This document shows positions 6,268-13,857 of a stretch of DNA of 42,610 nt, piece by piece. The DNA lies in IMG/VR virus record IMGVR_UViG_3300036835_000317, positions 1-42,610 of that record. One strand, written 5' to 3'. The position numbers were made by a program, and so were the translations under genes. The notes under the pieces are model-generated. The model ran no database searches and was not told where the DNA came from. It saw only the letters and a program-made list of their open reading frames with translations. Positions within the stretch are counted from its first letter, which is position 1; every line of letters starts with the position of its first letter. The stretch is from a virus.

Positions 6268-7668
6268 TCAATCTCCTTTGGGTTTCCCGCCGGCCGCCTG
6301 GCGGACGATCGCCGCGGTGTTGATCCCGAACAGCTTCGCGCGCCGTGGGAAGTCGCGATACGCCTGATGCCGGGTCGATTCGGCCAACAACAGATCCAGC
6401 GCCACGACCCGCACGCAGGCGTCGGCGGTCTTCGGCCGCGGCAGGTCGGCGACGACGGTGTCCAGGATGATCGGGATCAGCTTGGTGATGGGCGCCTTGG
6501 CGATCGCCGCGGTCAGTGCCTTGACCAGCTGAGCGCGCGCCCCGGTCCACGCTGCCCGCGCCGCCGCTTCCTTCTCTTCGCTGGCGTCCTTGTGAGCGGC
6601 CGCGCGCCCTTCGGCCCGTCCCTTGTCGACCGTCTGTTTGTGCCGCGTCTTCGCCAGGCGCTCTTTCGCGGCCCGTTCCTTTTTCCAGTGGACATCGCAG
6701 GCCGTGTCCAGGCAGACGTCGAAGGCCTGCCCGTAGTCCGGCCCGACCGCGACGACACCCAGGACGGCGTGTTCGCAGCGTTTCGATCCTTCGGTGCCGT
6801 CGGCGCGCTTCCAGTGATCGAACGTGTAGGTCTTGCCCTCGCGCGCGTCGGGTTGCACGAAGTTCAGATACGTGATCGCGGCGACGTCGCGCGCCGCCGT
6901 CTTCGCCTGGTCGACCTGGCGCGCGACCGTCCCGAAGTCCAGCGGTGCCGCCTGGGCGGCCTGCTTCGGGTCGAAGCGGACGTGTTGCGCGATCCAGGCG
7001 TCCAGCTCGCGGACCGAGATCGCTTTTCCCGTGGTCCCTTCTGTCAGCGGCAGACCGGTTTCGGGCACGAACAACGCGACGTCGAGCGCTCGCTGTTGAT
7101 CGCCGCGGCGCAGCTTCGACAACGCGATCGCGTGCCCAATCGTGATGCGACCGTGATCCAGGTGCTGTTGCAATGTCTTGATCAGGTCGAGCAGCTTCAG
7201 CCGTTCCCAGACGAACCGTTCCGTCATGCCGATGCGCGCCGCGATCGATCCCGCCGTGTGCCGGGTCGGGTCCTTCGCCATCAGCGTCTGGAACCCGCGC
7301 GCCTGGTCGAGCGGCGATAGGTCGGTCCGTTGCAGGTTTTCGATCAACGTGAATTCGAGGACCTGTTCATCGGTCAGCGGCCGCGATAGGACCGGCACGA
7401 CGGCAAGCTGCGCCAGCTGCGCCGCCTTGAACCGTCGTTCGCCCGCGACGATTTCCAGGATGCCGGCCTCGAGGGGACGCACCAACAGCGGGTTCAGGAT
7501 CCCGTGCGCCTTGACGCTGTCGGCCAGTTCCTTCAGCTTGTCGGGGTCGACCCGGGACCGCGGATTCAACCGGGACGGCCGCAAGTCCGCGAGCGGGACC
7601 AGTAAGGTCAGCGGCGCCGGCGCCGGATCGGCGGTCTCGGTGGCGAGGGATTCCGTACGGCGGGCCAT
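6268..7668 (-). CDS. ParB-like nuclease/CTPase-domain protein, 466 aa
   Basis: An N-terminal ParB/Spo0J domain spans about 22-115: LNPRSRVDPDKLKELADSVK, GERRF (box II, 76-80) and the IENLQRTDLSP box III (109-118). A KorB-like helix-turn-helix (about 135-200, IAARIGMTERFVWERLKLLD) follows, then a long lysine/alanine-rich region and a C-terminal domain. Plasmid ParB binds centromere-like sites and forms CTP-dependent clamps. No ParA partner is present, so partition is unlikely to be classical. Start ATG 7668 has AAGGA seven bases upstream. Confidence 0.88.
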   Translation of the reverse strand: MARRTESLATETADPAPAPLTLLVPLADLRPSRLNPRSRVDPDKLKELADSVKAHGILNPLLVRPLEAGILEIVAGERRFKAAQLAQLAVVPVLSRPLTDEQVLEFTLIENLQRTDLSPLDQARGFQTLMAKDPTRHTAGSIAARIGMTERFVWERLKLLDLIKTLQQHLDHGRITIGHAIALSKLRRGDQQRALDVALFVPETGLPLTEGTTGKAISVRELDAWIAQHVRFDPKQAAQAAPLDFGTVARQVDQAKTAARDVAAITYLNFVQPDAREGKTYTFDHWKRADGTEGSKRCEHAVLGVVAVGPDYGQAFDVCLDTACDVHWKKERAAKERLAKTRHKQTVDKGRAEGRAAAHKDASEEKEAAARAAWTGARAQLVKALTAAIAKAPITKLIPIILDTVVADLPRPKTADACVRVVALDLLLAESTRHQAYRDFPRRAKLFGINTAAIVRQAAGGKPKGD

Positions 7669-7688
7669 CAACACATCCTTTCGGTCGA

Positions 7689-8246
7689 TCAGTGGGTGAT
7701 ACGACGGGGACCCCGCGGCCGCGGCGCCGGCGGCGGATCGACGTCGTCCGCCTGGTCGTCGTTGGTCGGGGCGTCGGCGGTCCCCAGGGCCAGCTCGCCT
7801 TGGGCCGCGTCGAACGTGACGAACCGTTGCGTGCCGAACCAGTCCTGGCAGAACGCCAGCTCCTGGGCGCTACAGGGACCAAAAGCCGCTTTCAGATCGA
7901 GCGACCAGACCGTGTCCCAGGTCGCCCGCAGCTTGCCGACCAGGACTTGATCGAACGCGATCGACGGCCGCCCGCTGTCGTAGGTCGCGTAAATCCGCAG
8001 CAGCTGGCGGGTCAGATCGATCGTGAAGCGCACGTCGGACAGATGGGGCGCCGGGTCCGCGCCCTCGCCCTTGAACAACGTTTTTCGCATCCGCGGATCG
8101 ATCGCCTGGGCGAGCTCGGGCGTGACGGACGGGATCCGCAGCGACAACGTCAGGATCTTCACCTCGACGTCGTCCCGCTTTTCGGTGCCGGGTTTGAACG
8201 TGTCACAGTAGAGCGCGATCTTCGGAACATCACAGAACGCCGGCAT
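7689..8246 (-). CDS. Conserved phage protein of unknown function, 185 aa
   Basis: Not recognised. The protein is soluble and alpha/beta with a conserved-looking core (FTIDLTRQLLRIYATYDSG, LVGKLRATWDTVWSLDL) and a Pro/Arg/Asp-rich tail. The ATG at 8246 touches the upstream stop (TGATG) and has GGAGG four bases ahead. Its place between ParB-like and replication genes suggests a DNA-metabolism role. Confidence 0.7.
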   Translation of the reverse strand: MPAFCDVPKIALYCDTFKPGTEKRDDVEVKILTLSLRIPSVTPELAQAIDPRMRKTLFKGEGADPAPHLSDVRFTIDLTRQLLRIYATYDSGRPSIAFDQVLVGKLRATWDTVWSLDLKAAFGPCSAQELAFCQDWFGTQRFVTFDAAQGELALGTADAPTNDDQADDVDPPPAPRPRGPRRITH

Positions 8247-8449
8247 CACGCCTCCAGTTTCCAACCGCCCGTGTCCCGATTCGGCACGACTACGCGCCCG
8301 CTGGCGCGGCAGGGTCGACGTTCGCCAGTGCGCTGTTCGAGGTGCGGGACCACCGTGAGTCCGTCGTCGGCGCCGATCGCCGCGGCGACGCGGCGCGCGC
8401 ACACGGGACATTCCACCTTCCGAAACTCCTGTCGACCGGGCGCGGTCAT
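8246..8449 (-). CDS. Small zinc-ribbon-like protein, 67 aa
   Basis: Contains CPVCARRV and later an RPCRASGRVV segment with an intervening VPHLEQ histidine, which together can form a C-x2-C/H/C metal site. Similar tiny Cys/His proteins are common in phage early regions. It starts at ATG 8449 (ATGA overlap with the beta-propeller gene stop) and ends at the next start. Function unknown. Confidence 0.65.
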   Translation of the reverse strand: MTAPGRQEFRKVECPVCARRVAAAIGADDGLTVVPHLEQRTGERRPCRASGRVVVPNRDTGGWKLEA

Positions 8450-9795
8450 CGCGTGTGGAACAGAAACACGTCCTGGCGCGCGGCGGCCAGGGTCTTACCC
8501 CAATTCGAGGTGAACATCCCCCAGCGGATCGGCGCCGGCGCCATGTTGCCGATGCACTGGTCCCAGAATTCCTGATCGCCGCCGATGCTCTGATGATGCG
8601 CGAACCGATAGACGCAGGACCCGTCCGGCCGCACGCCGATGATTTCGTCGTCCCACGCGCGCCAGGGCGTGGTGCTGGTGTCGTGGCGCCAGGTGAACGA
8701 AAAGAACGGTTGCGTGTTGTCGAGCTCGACGTTCCGCCAATTCGAGTGATCCTCGACGTAGGTTTCCGGCGGCTGCAGCGTCGCGGGTAACACGTTGACC
8801 GACACGGTCGGGTCCATCAGCGCGCGCCGCTGCCACTGCAGGCCGTCGTACTGGCCCTGCGCGTCCTGGTTGATCGAGAGGCCGTAGCCGACGCAGTCGT
8901 GCCCGCTGACGAAATGCTGCGGCTGATAGACGCCGGTCATCGTGTCGGCGACCGTGTCCCAGACGAACAGCTTGGGCCGACCCGCCTGAATGTCCGCGCT
9001 GGTCGTGTAGATCAGGACGTAGCGGCCGCTTTGATCAAGCGCGACCGAATGCACGTGACAGCCCCATTCGTACAGGTCCTGGCCGCCCCACCAGCCGTCG
9101 ACGCGCTGGACGTGGACGAAATGGTGCAGGTCCTGCGCCGCGCCGCCGAACGCGACCGCCCAGGTTTGCGCGGCCGTAACGAGCGCGTTCATGTAGCCGC
9201 CGACGTCGGCCATGAACGCGTACCGCTCGTCCAGGTTGCAGCGGACCGTCTTCGTGCCGGTCCGCAGGTCGACCGCGTAGATCGTGCGATGGTTGTCGCC
9301 GCCGCCACAGATCACGACGTCGGGATCCTCGTAGCTGAACGACGGCTCGACGTAGCTGCCGACGTCGATCGGATCGGCGCCCTTCGGCCCCTTCAGTCCG
9401 ACCAGGCGATCGACATCGAACAGATCCAGCCGCACGCGCCGGCGCGTCGGATCGAAGTGAAAAAACTGCGACCCGCCGGTGGCCTTCATGACGTAGAACC
9501 GCGTACCGTCGGTATTCCAGGCCGCGACGTGCGCGTTGGACGGGACCCGCAACGACGTGCCACCGGCGGTGTGCTCGTCGGTGACGCGGATCAGGTCGGT
9601 CCCGAAGACGGGATCGGGAAACGCGAACGGCGCCGGCCCCAGGTGCAACGGCGGCGGCTTCGGTTCCGCGATCGTATCGATCCGCGCGTGATACTCGGGC
9701 GTCTCGCTGGCCAGCAGGGCATCGGCGTCAGTCAGCTGCTGTTGCGCGGTGGCGATACAGGCGCGGGCGCCTTCGACGTCAGCGTCAGTAGTCAT
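8446..9795 (-). CDS. Beta-propeller-like protein, 449 aa
   Basis: Repeated strand-turn units with WD/kelch-like spacing run from about 75 onward, for example NAHVAAWNTDGTRFYVMKAT, DPDVVICGGGDNHRTIYAVD, HVHSVALDQSGRYVLIYTTS and RPKLFVWDTVADTM. The pattern suggests a six- or seven-bladed propeller after a helical N-terminus of about 50 residues. No signal peptide or lyase active site is certain. It is unusual in an early operon among nucleases and zinc proteins. Coupled at both ends by ATGA overlaps. Function unknown; a binding or polysaccharide-active role is possible. Confidence 0.7.
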   Translation of the reverse strand: MTTDADVEGARACIATAQQQLTDADALLASETPEYHARIDTIAEPKPPPLHLGPAPFAFPDPVFGTDLIRVTDEHTAGGTSLRVPSNAHVAAWNTDGTRFYVMKATGGSQFFHFDPTRRRVRLDLFDVDRLVGLKGPKGADPIDVGSYVEPSFSYEDPDVVICGGGDNHRTIYAVDLRTGTKTVRCNLDERYAFMADVGGYMNALVTAAQTWAVAFGGAAQDLHHFVHVQRVDGWWGGQDLYEWGCHVHSVALDQSGRYVLIYTTSADIQAGRPKLFVWDTVADTMTGVYQPQHFVSGHDCVGYGLSINQDAQGQYDGLQWQRRALMDPTVSVNVLPATLQPPETYVEDHSNWRNVELDNTQPFFSFTWRHDTSTTPWRAWDDEIIGVRPDGSCVYRFAHHQSIGGDQEFWDQCIGNMAPAPIRWGMFTSNWGKTLAAARQDVFLFHTR

Positions 9796-10211
9796 TGCCG
9801 AATCTCCTCGACCGCGATCCCGTTCTGCAGCCACAACCATTTCCGTTTCAGCTCGTAGACCTTGGTACGCGTTGCGCGGCGCTTCACGTCGACCACGTGG
9901 CGGGTCCCGTCCTGATCGTCGTAGACGAAATCCGCGACGTAGTGCGCGACCAACAACCGGATCGCCGGGTCGGTCACCGGCGCCGCGAACAACGGATATG
10001 CGACCTGGCGGCGCAAGCCCTGAATCTCGCCGGTACTGGCGCGCGCGCGCAGCCCGATCCAACACGTCGCTTCCGCCCGTGAATCGAACCGTTCACCGTC
10101 GACCTCGACCACCACGTTCCGATACTTGCGACCGGCGGCCGGCGCCGCGATTCGGCGGTTCCTGCGCGCGACGTCGGCTTCGTTCAGGTCCTGCCAGCCC
10201 CGGGTGCCCAT
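9792..10211 (-). CDS. DUF1064-type phage nuclease, 139 aa
   Basis: Matches the DUF1064 phage family, which has a PD-(D/E)xK-like layout: FDSRAEATCWIGL carries the first acidic residue, HYVADFVYDD the Asp, and HVVDVKRR the Asp-x-Lys. Related proteins act in phage DNA processing or recombination. The ATG at 10211 touches the previous stop (TGATG). Length is typical. Confidence 0.85.
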   Translation of the reverse strand: MGTRGWQDLNEADVARRNRRIAAPAAGRKYRNVVVEVDGERFDSRAEATCWIGLRARASTGEIQGLRRQVAYPLFAAPVTDPAIRLLVAHYVADFVYDDQDGTRHVVDVKRRATRTKVYELKRKWLWLQNGIAVEEIRQ

Positions 10212-10447
10212 CACAACCGCTCCCGCGGATCGCTCCACATGGCCACGACGTCGTGGCGGAGCGCCTCGGTGACCAGCTCCCGGACGTCGGGTTCCAGGTC
10301 GTACACCAGGACCTTGCGACAGATCGCGCCCTCGCGCAGCGGCAATGTCACCGCGACGCGCCGGACGTCGAAGCGCCGCCGCCAACGTGGACCGAACAGC
10401 CAGACGCGCGGCATGGGCAACCGTTCGAGGGAACAGAGGCGGACCAT
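10211..10447 (-). CDS. Hypothetical protein, 78 aa
   Basis: Not recognised. A basic N-terminal half (PRVWLFGPRWRRRFDVRR) and a mixed C-terminal half ending VVAMWSDPRERL. The ATG at 10447 is the first start; an internal ATG giving PRVWLFG is possible. It lies inside a run of short coupled early genes. Confidence 0.5.
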   Translation of the reverse strand: MVRLCSLERLPMPRVWLFGPRWRRRFDVRRVAVTLPLREGAICRKVLVYDLEPDVRELVTEALRHDVVAMWSDPRERL

Positions 10448-10456
10448 CGGATCCCG

Positions 10457-10699
10457 TCACTCGGGACGCGGGGCGCGCGCCGCTAACAACCGTTCGACAC
10501 AGCGCGCGCAGAGCAGTCGCAACAGATCCAAGTGATGGCCCGTGGCCACACAGGGCGCGCACAACACTTCGCCGATTTCGGTGTCGGTCGCGTCGATCAC
10601 GTACGCGATCGGTGCGCCGTGCGCGATCACGTGGATGCACACGATCGATCCGGTCGTGGCGCGACCGTGGGTCGAACACGCCACTTCGGGATACCTCAT
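10457..10699 (-). CDS. Small Cys/His-rich protein, 80 aa
   Basis: Several potential zinc ligands: CSTHG near the start, CIHV, then CAPC and CARC. The layout (strand-rich middle YVIDATDTEIGEVLC between two metal knuckles) resembles small phage zinc-ribbon proteins. Function unknown. Confidence 0.6.
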   Translation of the reverse strand: MRYPEVACSTHGRATTGSIVCIHVIAHGAPIAYVIDATDTEIGEVLCAPCVATGHHLDLLRLLCARCVERLLAARAPRPE

Positions 10700-10923
10700 G
10701 ACGTCCCTCGATTCAGCGCCGCCCGGGCCGCGGCAATCCCGCGATCACGGGCGTCGTACCAGGCGCGCAGCGCGGTCCCGTGGAGCCAGTGCCACTGGCG
10801 ACACCAGTCGTCCGGCGGGACCTTGACGATCCGCAGCTGCGTGACGCCGGCGGCCTGGCATTCCAGACACGAACACGGCGCGCCATAGACGTCGGTCACG
10901 ATGCGGGTGCGCCGCCAGGTCAT
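10696..10923 (-). CDS. Hypothetical protein, 75 aa
   Basis: Not recognised. The ATG at 10923 overlaps the replication-protein stop (ATGA). It has a CSCLEC cysteine cluster (17-22), a Trp-rich middle (DDWCRQWHWLHG) and a helical Ala/Arg tail. Could bind metal or DNA. Confidence 0.6.
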   Translation of the reverse strand: MTWRRTRIVTDVYGAPCSCLECQAAGVTQLRIVKVPPDDWCRQWHWLHGTALRAWYDARDRGIAAARAALNRGTS

Positions 10924-11861
10924 CGCCGCAGGCCTTCGACCCGCGCCGCGCGCAGCTGCAAGTGCAGGCAGTCCAACGTCGAGGGACACGGGGTCACGTG
11001 CGGGCAGCTGCTGCCGCGGGATCGGGTGTCGTGCGCCAGAATCGGCGGGCGCCGGCGGGCGAACAACGCCAGGTTCAGCTGCTGCGGGATCGCCGCCGGA
11101 TCCACTTCGAGGTGGCCGTCCTGACAGCGGGCCGCGACGGCGGCGGCCAGCTCGTCGACGGGGGCATCCACGCCCACGGTGTCGATCGTGGCGTTGACCA
11201 CGATCCGGAGCGCCAGCTGCCGCCGTCGTTCGTCGTCAGGCCCTGACACGACGGCGCCGTCTGCGGCGCTCTGTCTAGTTCTAGTACTAGGTCTAGATCT
11301 AGTTCTATCTCCCAAGGTCCTTGCAAGGGGCATCGAAGCCCCTTCCGCGCACAGCTTGTCAACAGGGACCAACAGCTTTTCCGCGACGGTGGCGGCGGCG
11401 ATCGGGGCGATCGCGGCCTCGCGGCGGGTCGACAACCGCAGCGCGACGGCGTACCGGTCGAAGAACAGCCCGAGTAACGTGTTGATCGGGACCTGCGCAT
11501 ACAACCGATCGGCGGCCTTGGCCCGTTTGTCGCCGTCCGCCAATTGCTGACCCGGATGCAACCACATGCGGACCCGCGCCATTTCCCGGACCCAGACGCA
11601 GGCGTGATACGCGTCGTAGAACGCGAACCCTTCGTCCGCCATCAGGGCGAACGCTTTCAGCGCCCCATCGCGCGACAGCTGCAGCTCCTGCTCGACGTCG
11701 ATCAAGGTCAGCGGATAGAACCCGATCATGTTCATGTGATCGTTCGCGCACAGGTAGACCGACAACCGTTGCGCCGCCTGGCCGCCGCGTCGAAACAACG
11801 TGCGGCCGGTCGTCCCCGTGAACAGCCGCGGCCAGACGACGCCGGGATAGTCGCTGCTCAT
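10920..11861 (-). CDS. Replication-organiser/initiator-like protein, 313 aa
   Basis: The N-terminal 110 residues read like the winged-helix domain of phage replisome organisers (LSVYLCANDHMNMIGFYPLT, LSRDGALKAFALMADEGFAFYD, VWVREMARVRMW). A low-complexity linker (185-197, RTRSRPSTRTR) and a helical C-terminal domain follow. It is the best initiator candidate. The linker is encoded by six hexanucleotide repeats (11274-11309), as lambda O contains its own origin. The start at ATG 11861 overlaps the upstream stop by 4 bp. Assignment rests on pattern and context. Confidence 0.6.
   Translation of the reverse strand: MSSDYPGVVWPRLFTGTTGRTLFRRGGQAAQRLSVYLCANDHMNMIGFYPLTLIDVEQELQLSRDGALKAFALMADEGFAFYDAYHACVWVREMARVRMWLHPGQQLADGDKRAKAADRLYAQVPINTLLGLFFDRYAVALRLSTRREAAIAPIAAATVAEKLLVPVDKLCAEGASMPLARTLGDRTRSRPSTRTRQSAADGAVVSGPDDERRRQLALRIVVNATIDTVGVDAPVDELAAAVAARCQDGHLEVDPAAIPQQLNLALFARRRPPILAHDTRSRGSSCPHVTPCPSTLDCLHLQLRAARVEGLRR
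11274..11309. repeat. Hexanucleotide array, candidate replication origin
   Basis: Six head-to-tail copies of a TCTAGT-like hexamer (TCTAGT, TCTAGT, ACTAGG, TCTAGA, TCTAGT, TCTATC) fill 36 bp inside the replication-organiser gene. The tract is strikingly A+T-rich for this genome and forces rare AGA and ACT codons. The palindromes CAAGGTCCTTG (11313-11323) and CCTTGCAAGG (11319-11328) follow directly. Iterons, an easily melted tract and an initiator gene together resemble a lambda-type origin. Origin function is inferred. Confidence 0.55.
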
Positions 11862-12064
11862 CGGGTCACGCCGGCGGACGACGGAACCGATCCGGGCGGG
11901 TGCGGCACACCGGCGAGCCGGCGGCGATGGACGCACGCCGCGCACGGACACGCGAGCCAGAGATGCTCCTCCGAGGACGGCGCCAGCGGCGGCGGCGCCG
12001 GGCGGTCGTCATCCGCTTCTACAATCGTGGCGATCAGACCGAAGGGCAGGGGCAGCAGGGTCAT
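11858..12064 (-). CDS. Small Cys-rich hypothetical protein, 68 aa
   Basis: Not assigned. Contains an acidic patch (VEADDDRP), a Pro/Ala stretch, and CPCAACVHRRRLAG, a CxCxxC-type motif recurrent in small phage proteins. Both ends overlap neighbours by 4 bp, which supports translation. Confidence 0.6.
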   Translation of the reverse strand: MTLLPLPFGLIATIVEADDDRPAPPPLAPSSEEHLWLACPCAACVHRRRLAGVPHPPGSVPSSAGVTR

Positions 12065-12201
12065 GAATCCCGCCGTTCGCGCACGTGCGCGTCCAACCAG
12101 GTTTCCGAGACGGCATCAACGGTCGGCGAGCGGCCGCACCACCAGCGCCCGACGAGCAGGACAAGCAGGGTCACCACCACGCCGCCGGTGAGCCACCACA
12201 T
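12061..12201 (-). CDS. Small membrane protein, 46 aa
   Basis: The ATG at 12201 touches the upstream stop (TGATG). Residues 1-20 (MWWLTGGVVVTLLVLLVGRW) are one transmembrane segment, and the rest is a charged tail ending VRERRDS. A longer frame to 12318 lies inside the upstream gene and is rejected. The early-operon position argues against a classical holin. Role unknown. Confidence 0.6.
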   Translation of the reverse strand: MWWLTGGVVVTLLVLLVGRWWCGRSPTVDAVSETWLDAHVRERRDS

Positions 12202-12440
12202 CACTGGAAGCGCGGCCCAACTTTCACGAAGACGACGTCGGTCAGATCGGCCGACGACAGCCGGCCGCGAAATAACACGACACAGGCACAGGCCTGTTGC
12301 AGCTTCGCCACGTAACAATCGGCCTTCTCGTCGTTGTCGACCAGGAAGCCGACCTTGTTGCCGGCTTGCACGCGTTCGGCGATCAGGCGCACCCGTTGAT
12401 CGTCGCCGTGGTCGCCCAGGTCCTGATACACGGTCGCCAT
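12201..12440 (-). CDS. Hypothetical protein, 79 aa
   Basis: Not recognised. Compact alpha/beta-looking protein (RVRLIAERVQAGNKVGFLVD, ADCYVAKLQQACACVVLFRG, TDVVFVKVG). It starts 5 bp after the OB-like gene and overlaps the membrane-peptide start. Confidence 0.6.
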   Translation of the reverse strand: MATVYQDLGDHGDDQRVRLIAERVQAGNKVGFLVDNDEKADCYVAKLQQACACVVLFRGRLSSADLTDVVFVKVGPRFQ

Positions 12441-12444
12441 ACCC

Positions 12445-12885
12445 TCACCAGCGAATCGCGCGCGCGGTCAACGGTTCGTCGTCTTCACCCGGCGCGCGGT
12501 CACGTCCTACCACGCGCGGACCTGGTGTCGGCGGGGCGGGCGCCGGCGTCGGTGGCGGCGGCGCCGCAGTCCGCCGCGGATCGACCGGCGGGGGCCGGAG
12601 CCGAAGACCCAACGTCTGGCGACCGGCGTAGGACGTCCAGGCGGTGAACAGCTCGATCCGCTGACCGATCCACCCGGTACTTTCTTCGCCGAAGAGCGCG
12701 ATCAGCGCGTCGATATTCGTCGCGTTCATCGGCAGCGCCTTCTCGCGATCCTGAAAGTAGAGCGTGTAACGCTTGTCTTCGCCGACCTTCTCGCGCCGCA
12801 CATCACGAATGATCACAATCTCCGCGTAGTCCGGCGGAAACATTTCCGCCTTCAACCAGCGCCCTTCGTTCCGCTGCACGCGCAC
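12445..12885 (-). CDS. Conserved phage protein, possible OB-fold, 146 aa
   Basis: The N-terminal about 100 residues resemble a conserved early phage protein of unknown function: LKAEMFPPDYAEIVIIRDV, YTLYFQDREKALPMNATNID and WIGQRIELFTAWTSYAGRQT, a strand-rich pattern compatible with an OB fold. The C-terminus is a Pro/Ala-rich disordered tail, as in single-strand-binding proteins. GTG 12885 is chosen because AAGGA lies eight bases upstream. A GTG at 12927 would overlap the Cro-like gene. Function is inferred only. Confidence 0.65.
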   Translation of the reverse strand: MRVQRNEGRWLKAEMFPPDYAEIVIIRDVRREKVGEDKRYTLYFQDREKALPMNATNIDALIALFGEESTGWIGQRIELFTAWTSYAGRQTLGLRLRPPPVDPRRTAAPPPPTPAPAPPTPGPRVVGRDRAPGEDDEPLTARAIRW

Positions 12886-12896
12886 GCTGCGGGTCC

Positions 12897-13103
12897 TTAG
12901 TGTGGCGTCCGGGTTTTCGGCGGCCACAATTCCTCGGGCCGTTTTCCACAGACGCCGGCCAGGGCCAGCGCCGTCGACAGGTTGGGGCGGCGCTTGCCGC
13001 GCTCGAGCAGTGAAATCGCTGACTCCGATAACCCCACGCGGTCGCCCAACTGCCGTTGTGTCAGTCCGAGTCGTTCTCGTGCCGATTTCAGTCTATGACT
13101 CAC
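12897..13103 (-). CDS. Cro-like XRE regulator, 68 aa
   Basis: A near-minimal XRE helix-turn-helix: RLGLTQRQLGDRVGLSESAI, then SLLERGKRRPNLSTALALAG. It is the first gene of the leftward early operon and diverges from the larger repressor at 13189, which makes it the Cro counterpart. The GTG at 13103 is chosen over a TTG at 13145 because the promoter -10 hexamer lies at 13124-13129, so the TTG would lie upstream of the predicted transcript start. TTAGGT six to seven bases ahead can act as a weak ribosome site. Confidence 0.85.
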   Translation of the reverse strand: MSHRLKSARERLGLTQRQLGDRVGLSESAISLLERGKRRPNLSTALALAGVCGKRPEELWPPKTRTPH

Positions 13104-13123
13104 ATCTGACCTAACCGCGCGCC

Positions 13124-13152
13124 AATCTATGCGCCGATCTTGCAACTGTCAA
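13124..13152 (-). promoter_or_regulatory. Early leftward sigma70-type promoter
   Basis: On the minus strand a perfect TTGACA -35 (13147-13152) is followed after 17 bp by a TAGATT -10 (13124-13129, four of six consensus positions). The transcript should start near 13117 and feed the Cro-like gene and the early operon. It overlaps the divergent repressor promoter. The short inverted repeat AACT-4 nt-AGTT (13144-13155) covers the -35 and could be an operator. Confidence 0.7.
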
Positions 13153-13168
13153 GTTCTGGTGTTAAGGT
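13140..13168 (+). promoter_or_regulatory. Candidate repressor promoter
   Basis: TTGCAA (13140-13145) and TAAGGT (13163-13168) are 17 bp apart on the plus strand, 20 bp before the repressor ATG. Both match the consensus only partly, as expected of an activated or weak maintenance promoter. Overlap with the strong leftward promoter gives a mutually exclusive switch. Confidence 0.45.
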
Positions 13169-13188
13169 GCCGTGAAACTCGGAGGCCG

Positions 13189-13818
13189 ATGGACCCCCTG
13201 CCTGAGGCCGTCACGGCGCGGCGCCGTCGCATTGCCGCGAACCTGAAAGCGGTCCGCCGCGAACGCCGCCTGACCCAACGCGCGCTGGTCAAAAAAGCCG
13301 GCGTCTCGCTCGGTACGCTTCAGGCCGCGGAGCTCGCCCAACGGACGATCCGCGAAGAGCCGCTGGCGGCCCTGGCCGGTGCCCTCGACGTGACCGTGGC
13401 GGACTTGGATCCGCCGGCCACGACCGATCTCCACGTCGCGGCCACCGTCGACTTGAACGACGAAGATCTGCTCGTCGCCAGGGCCTACAACCGCGCGCCG
13501 ACCGGCGTGCGCCAGCGTGTCCAACAGGTCCTGGTCAACGCAGAGGGCGGGTCGTTGATCGATCGACAGGGCCGCGCCCAAAACACGATGGGCGACTCGC
13601 GGCCGATCCTTGGGCAGACCTATCTGCAGAAGGAGAACCAGATCGATGCCGAAGCGTTCACGCTGGCGCAGGACCTCAGCGAGCGATTGAAACCGTTAGA
13701 CCTGGTGGCGCGCGCGAGTCTGGTGAACGCCGTCAAGTACGCGCTCGATCATTGGCCCACCGCGGCGGCGACGGCCGCCGACCAACCACGACGCCGGCGC
13801 GCACGCAAGACGTCGTAA
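13189..13818 (+). CDS. XRE-family phage repressor (CI-like), 209 aa
   Basis: N-terminal helix-turn-helix (14-72: RRIAANLKAVRRERRLTQRA, then KAGVSLGTLQAAELAQ), followed by a C-terminal domain that may mediate oligomerisation. No S24/LexA Ser-Lys peptidase motif is visible, so induction by RecA-stimulated self-cleavage is unlikely. GGAGG precedes the ATG at 13189. Its opposition to the Cro-like gene makes it the lysogeny repressor. The downstream plus-strand genes may share its transcript. Confidence 0.85.
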   Translation: MDPLPEAVTARRRRIAANLKAVRRERRLTQRALVKKAGVSLGTLQAAELAQRTIREEPLAALAGALDVTVADLDPPATTDLHVAATVDLNDEDLLVARAYNRAPTGVRQRVQQVLVNAEGGSLIDRQGRAQNTMGDSRPILGQTYLQKENQIDAEAFTLAQDLSERLKPLDLVARASLVNAVKYALDHWPTAAATAADQPRRRRARKTS

Positions 13819-13857
13819 CCCGACACCAATCCCAATCAACAGTCCAGGAATACGCTT

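Noticed and set aside
13104-13145. TTG 13145 as Cro start
   Set aside because: Upstream of the transcript start predicted from the strong promoter.
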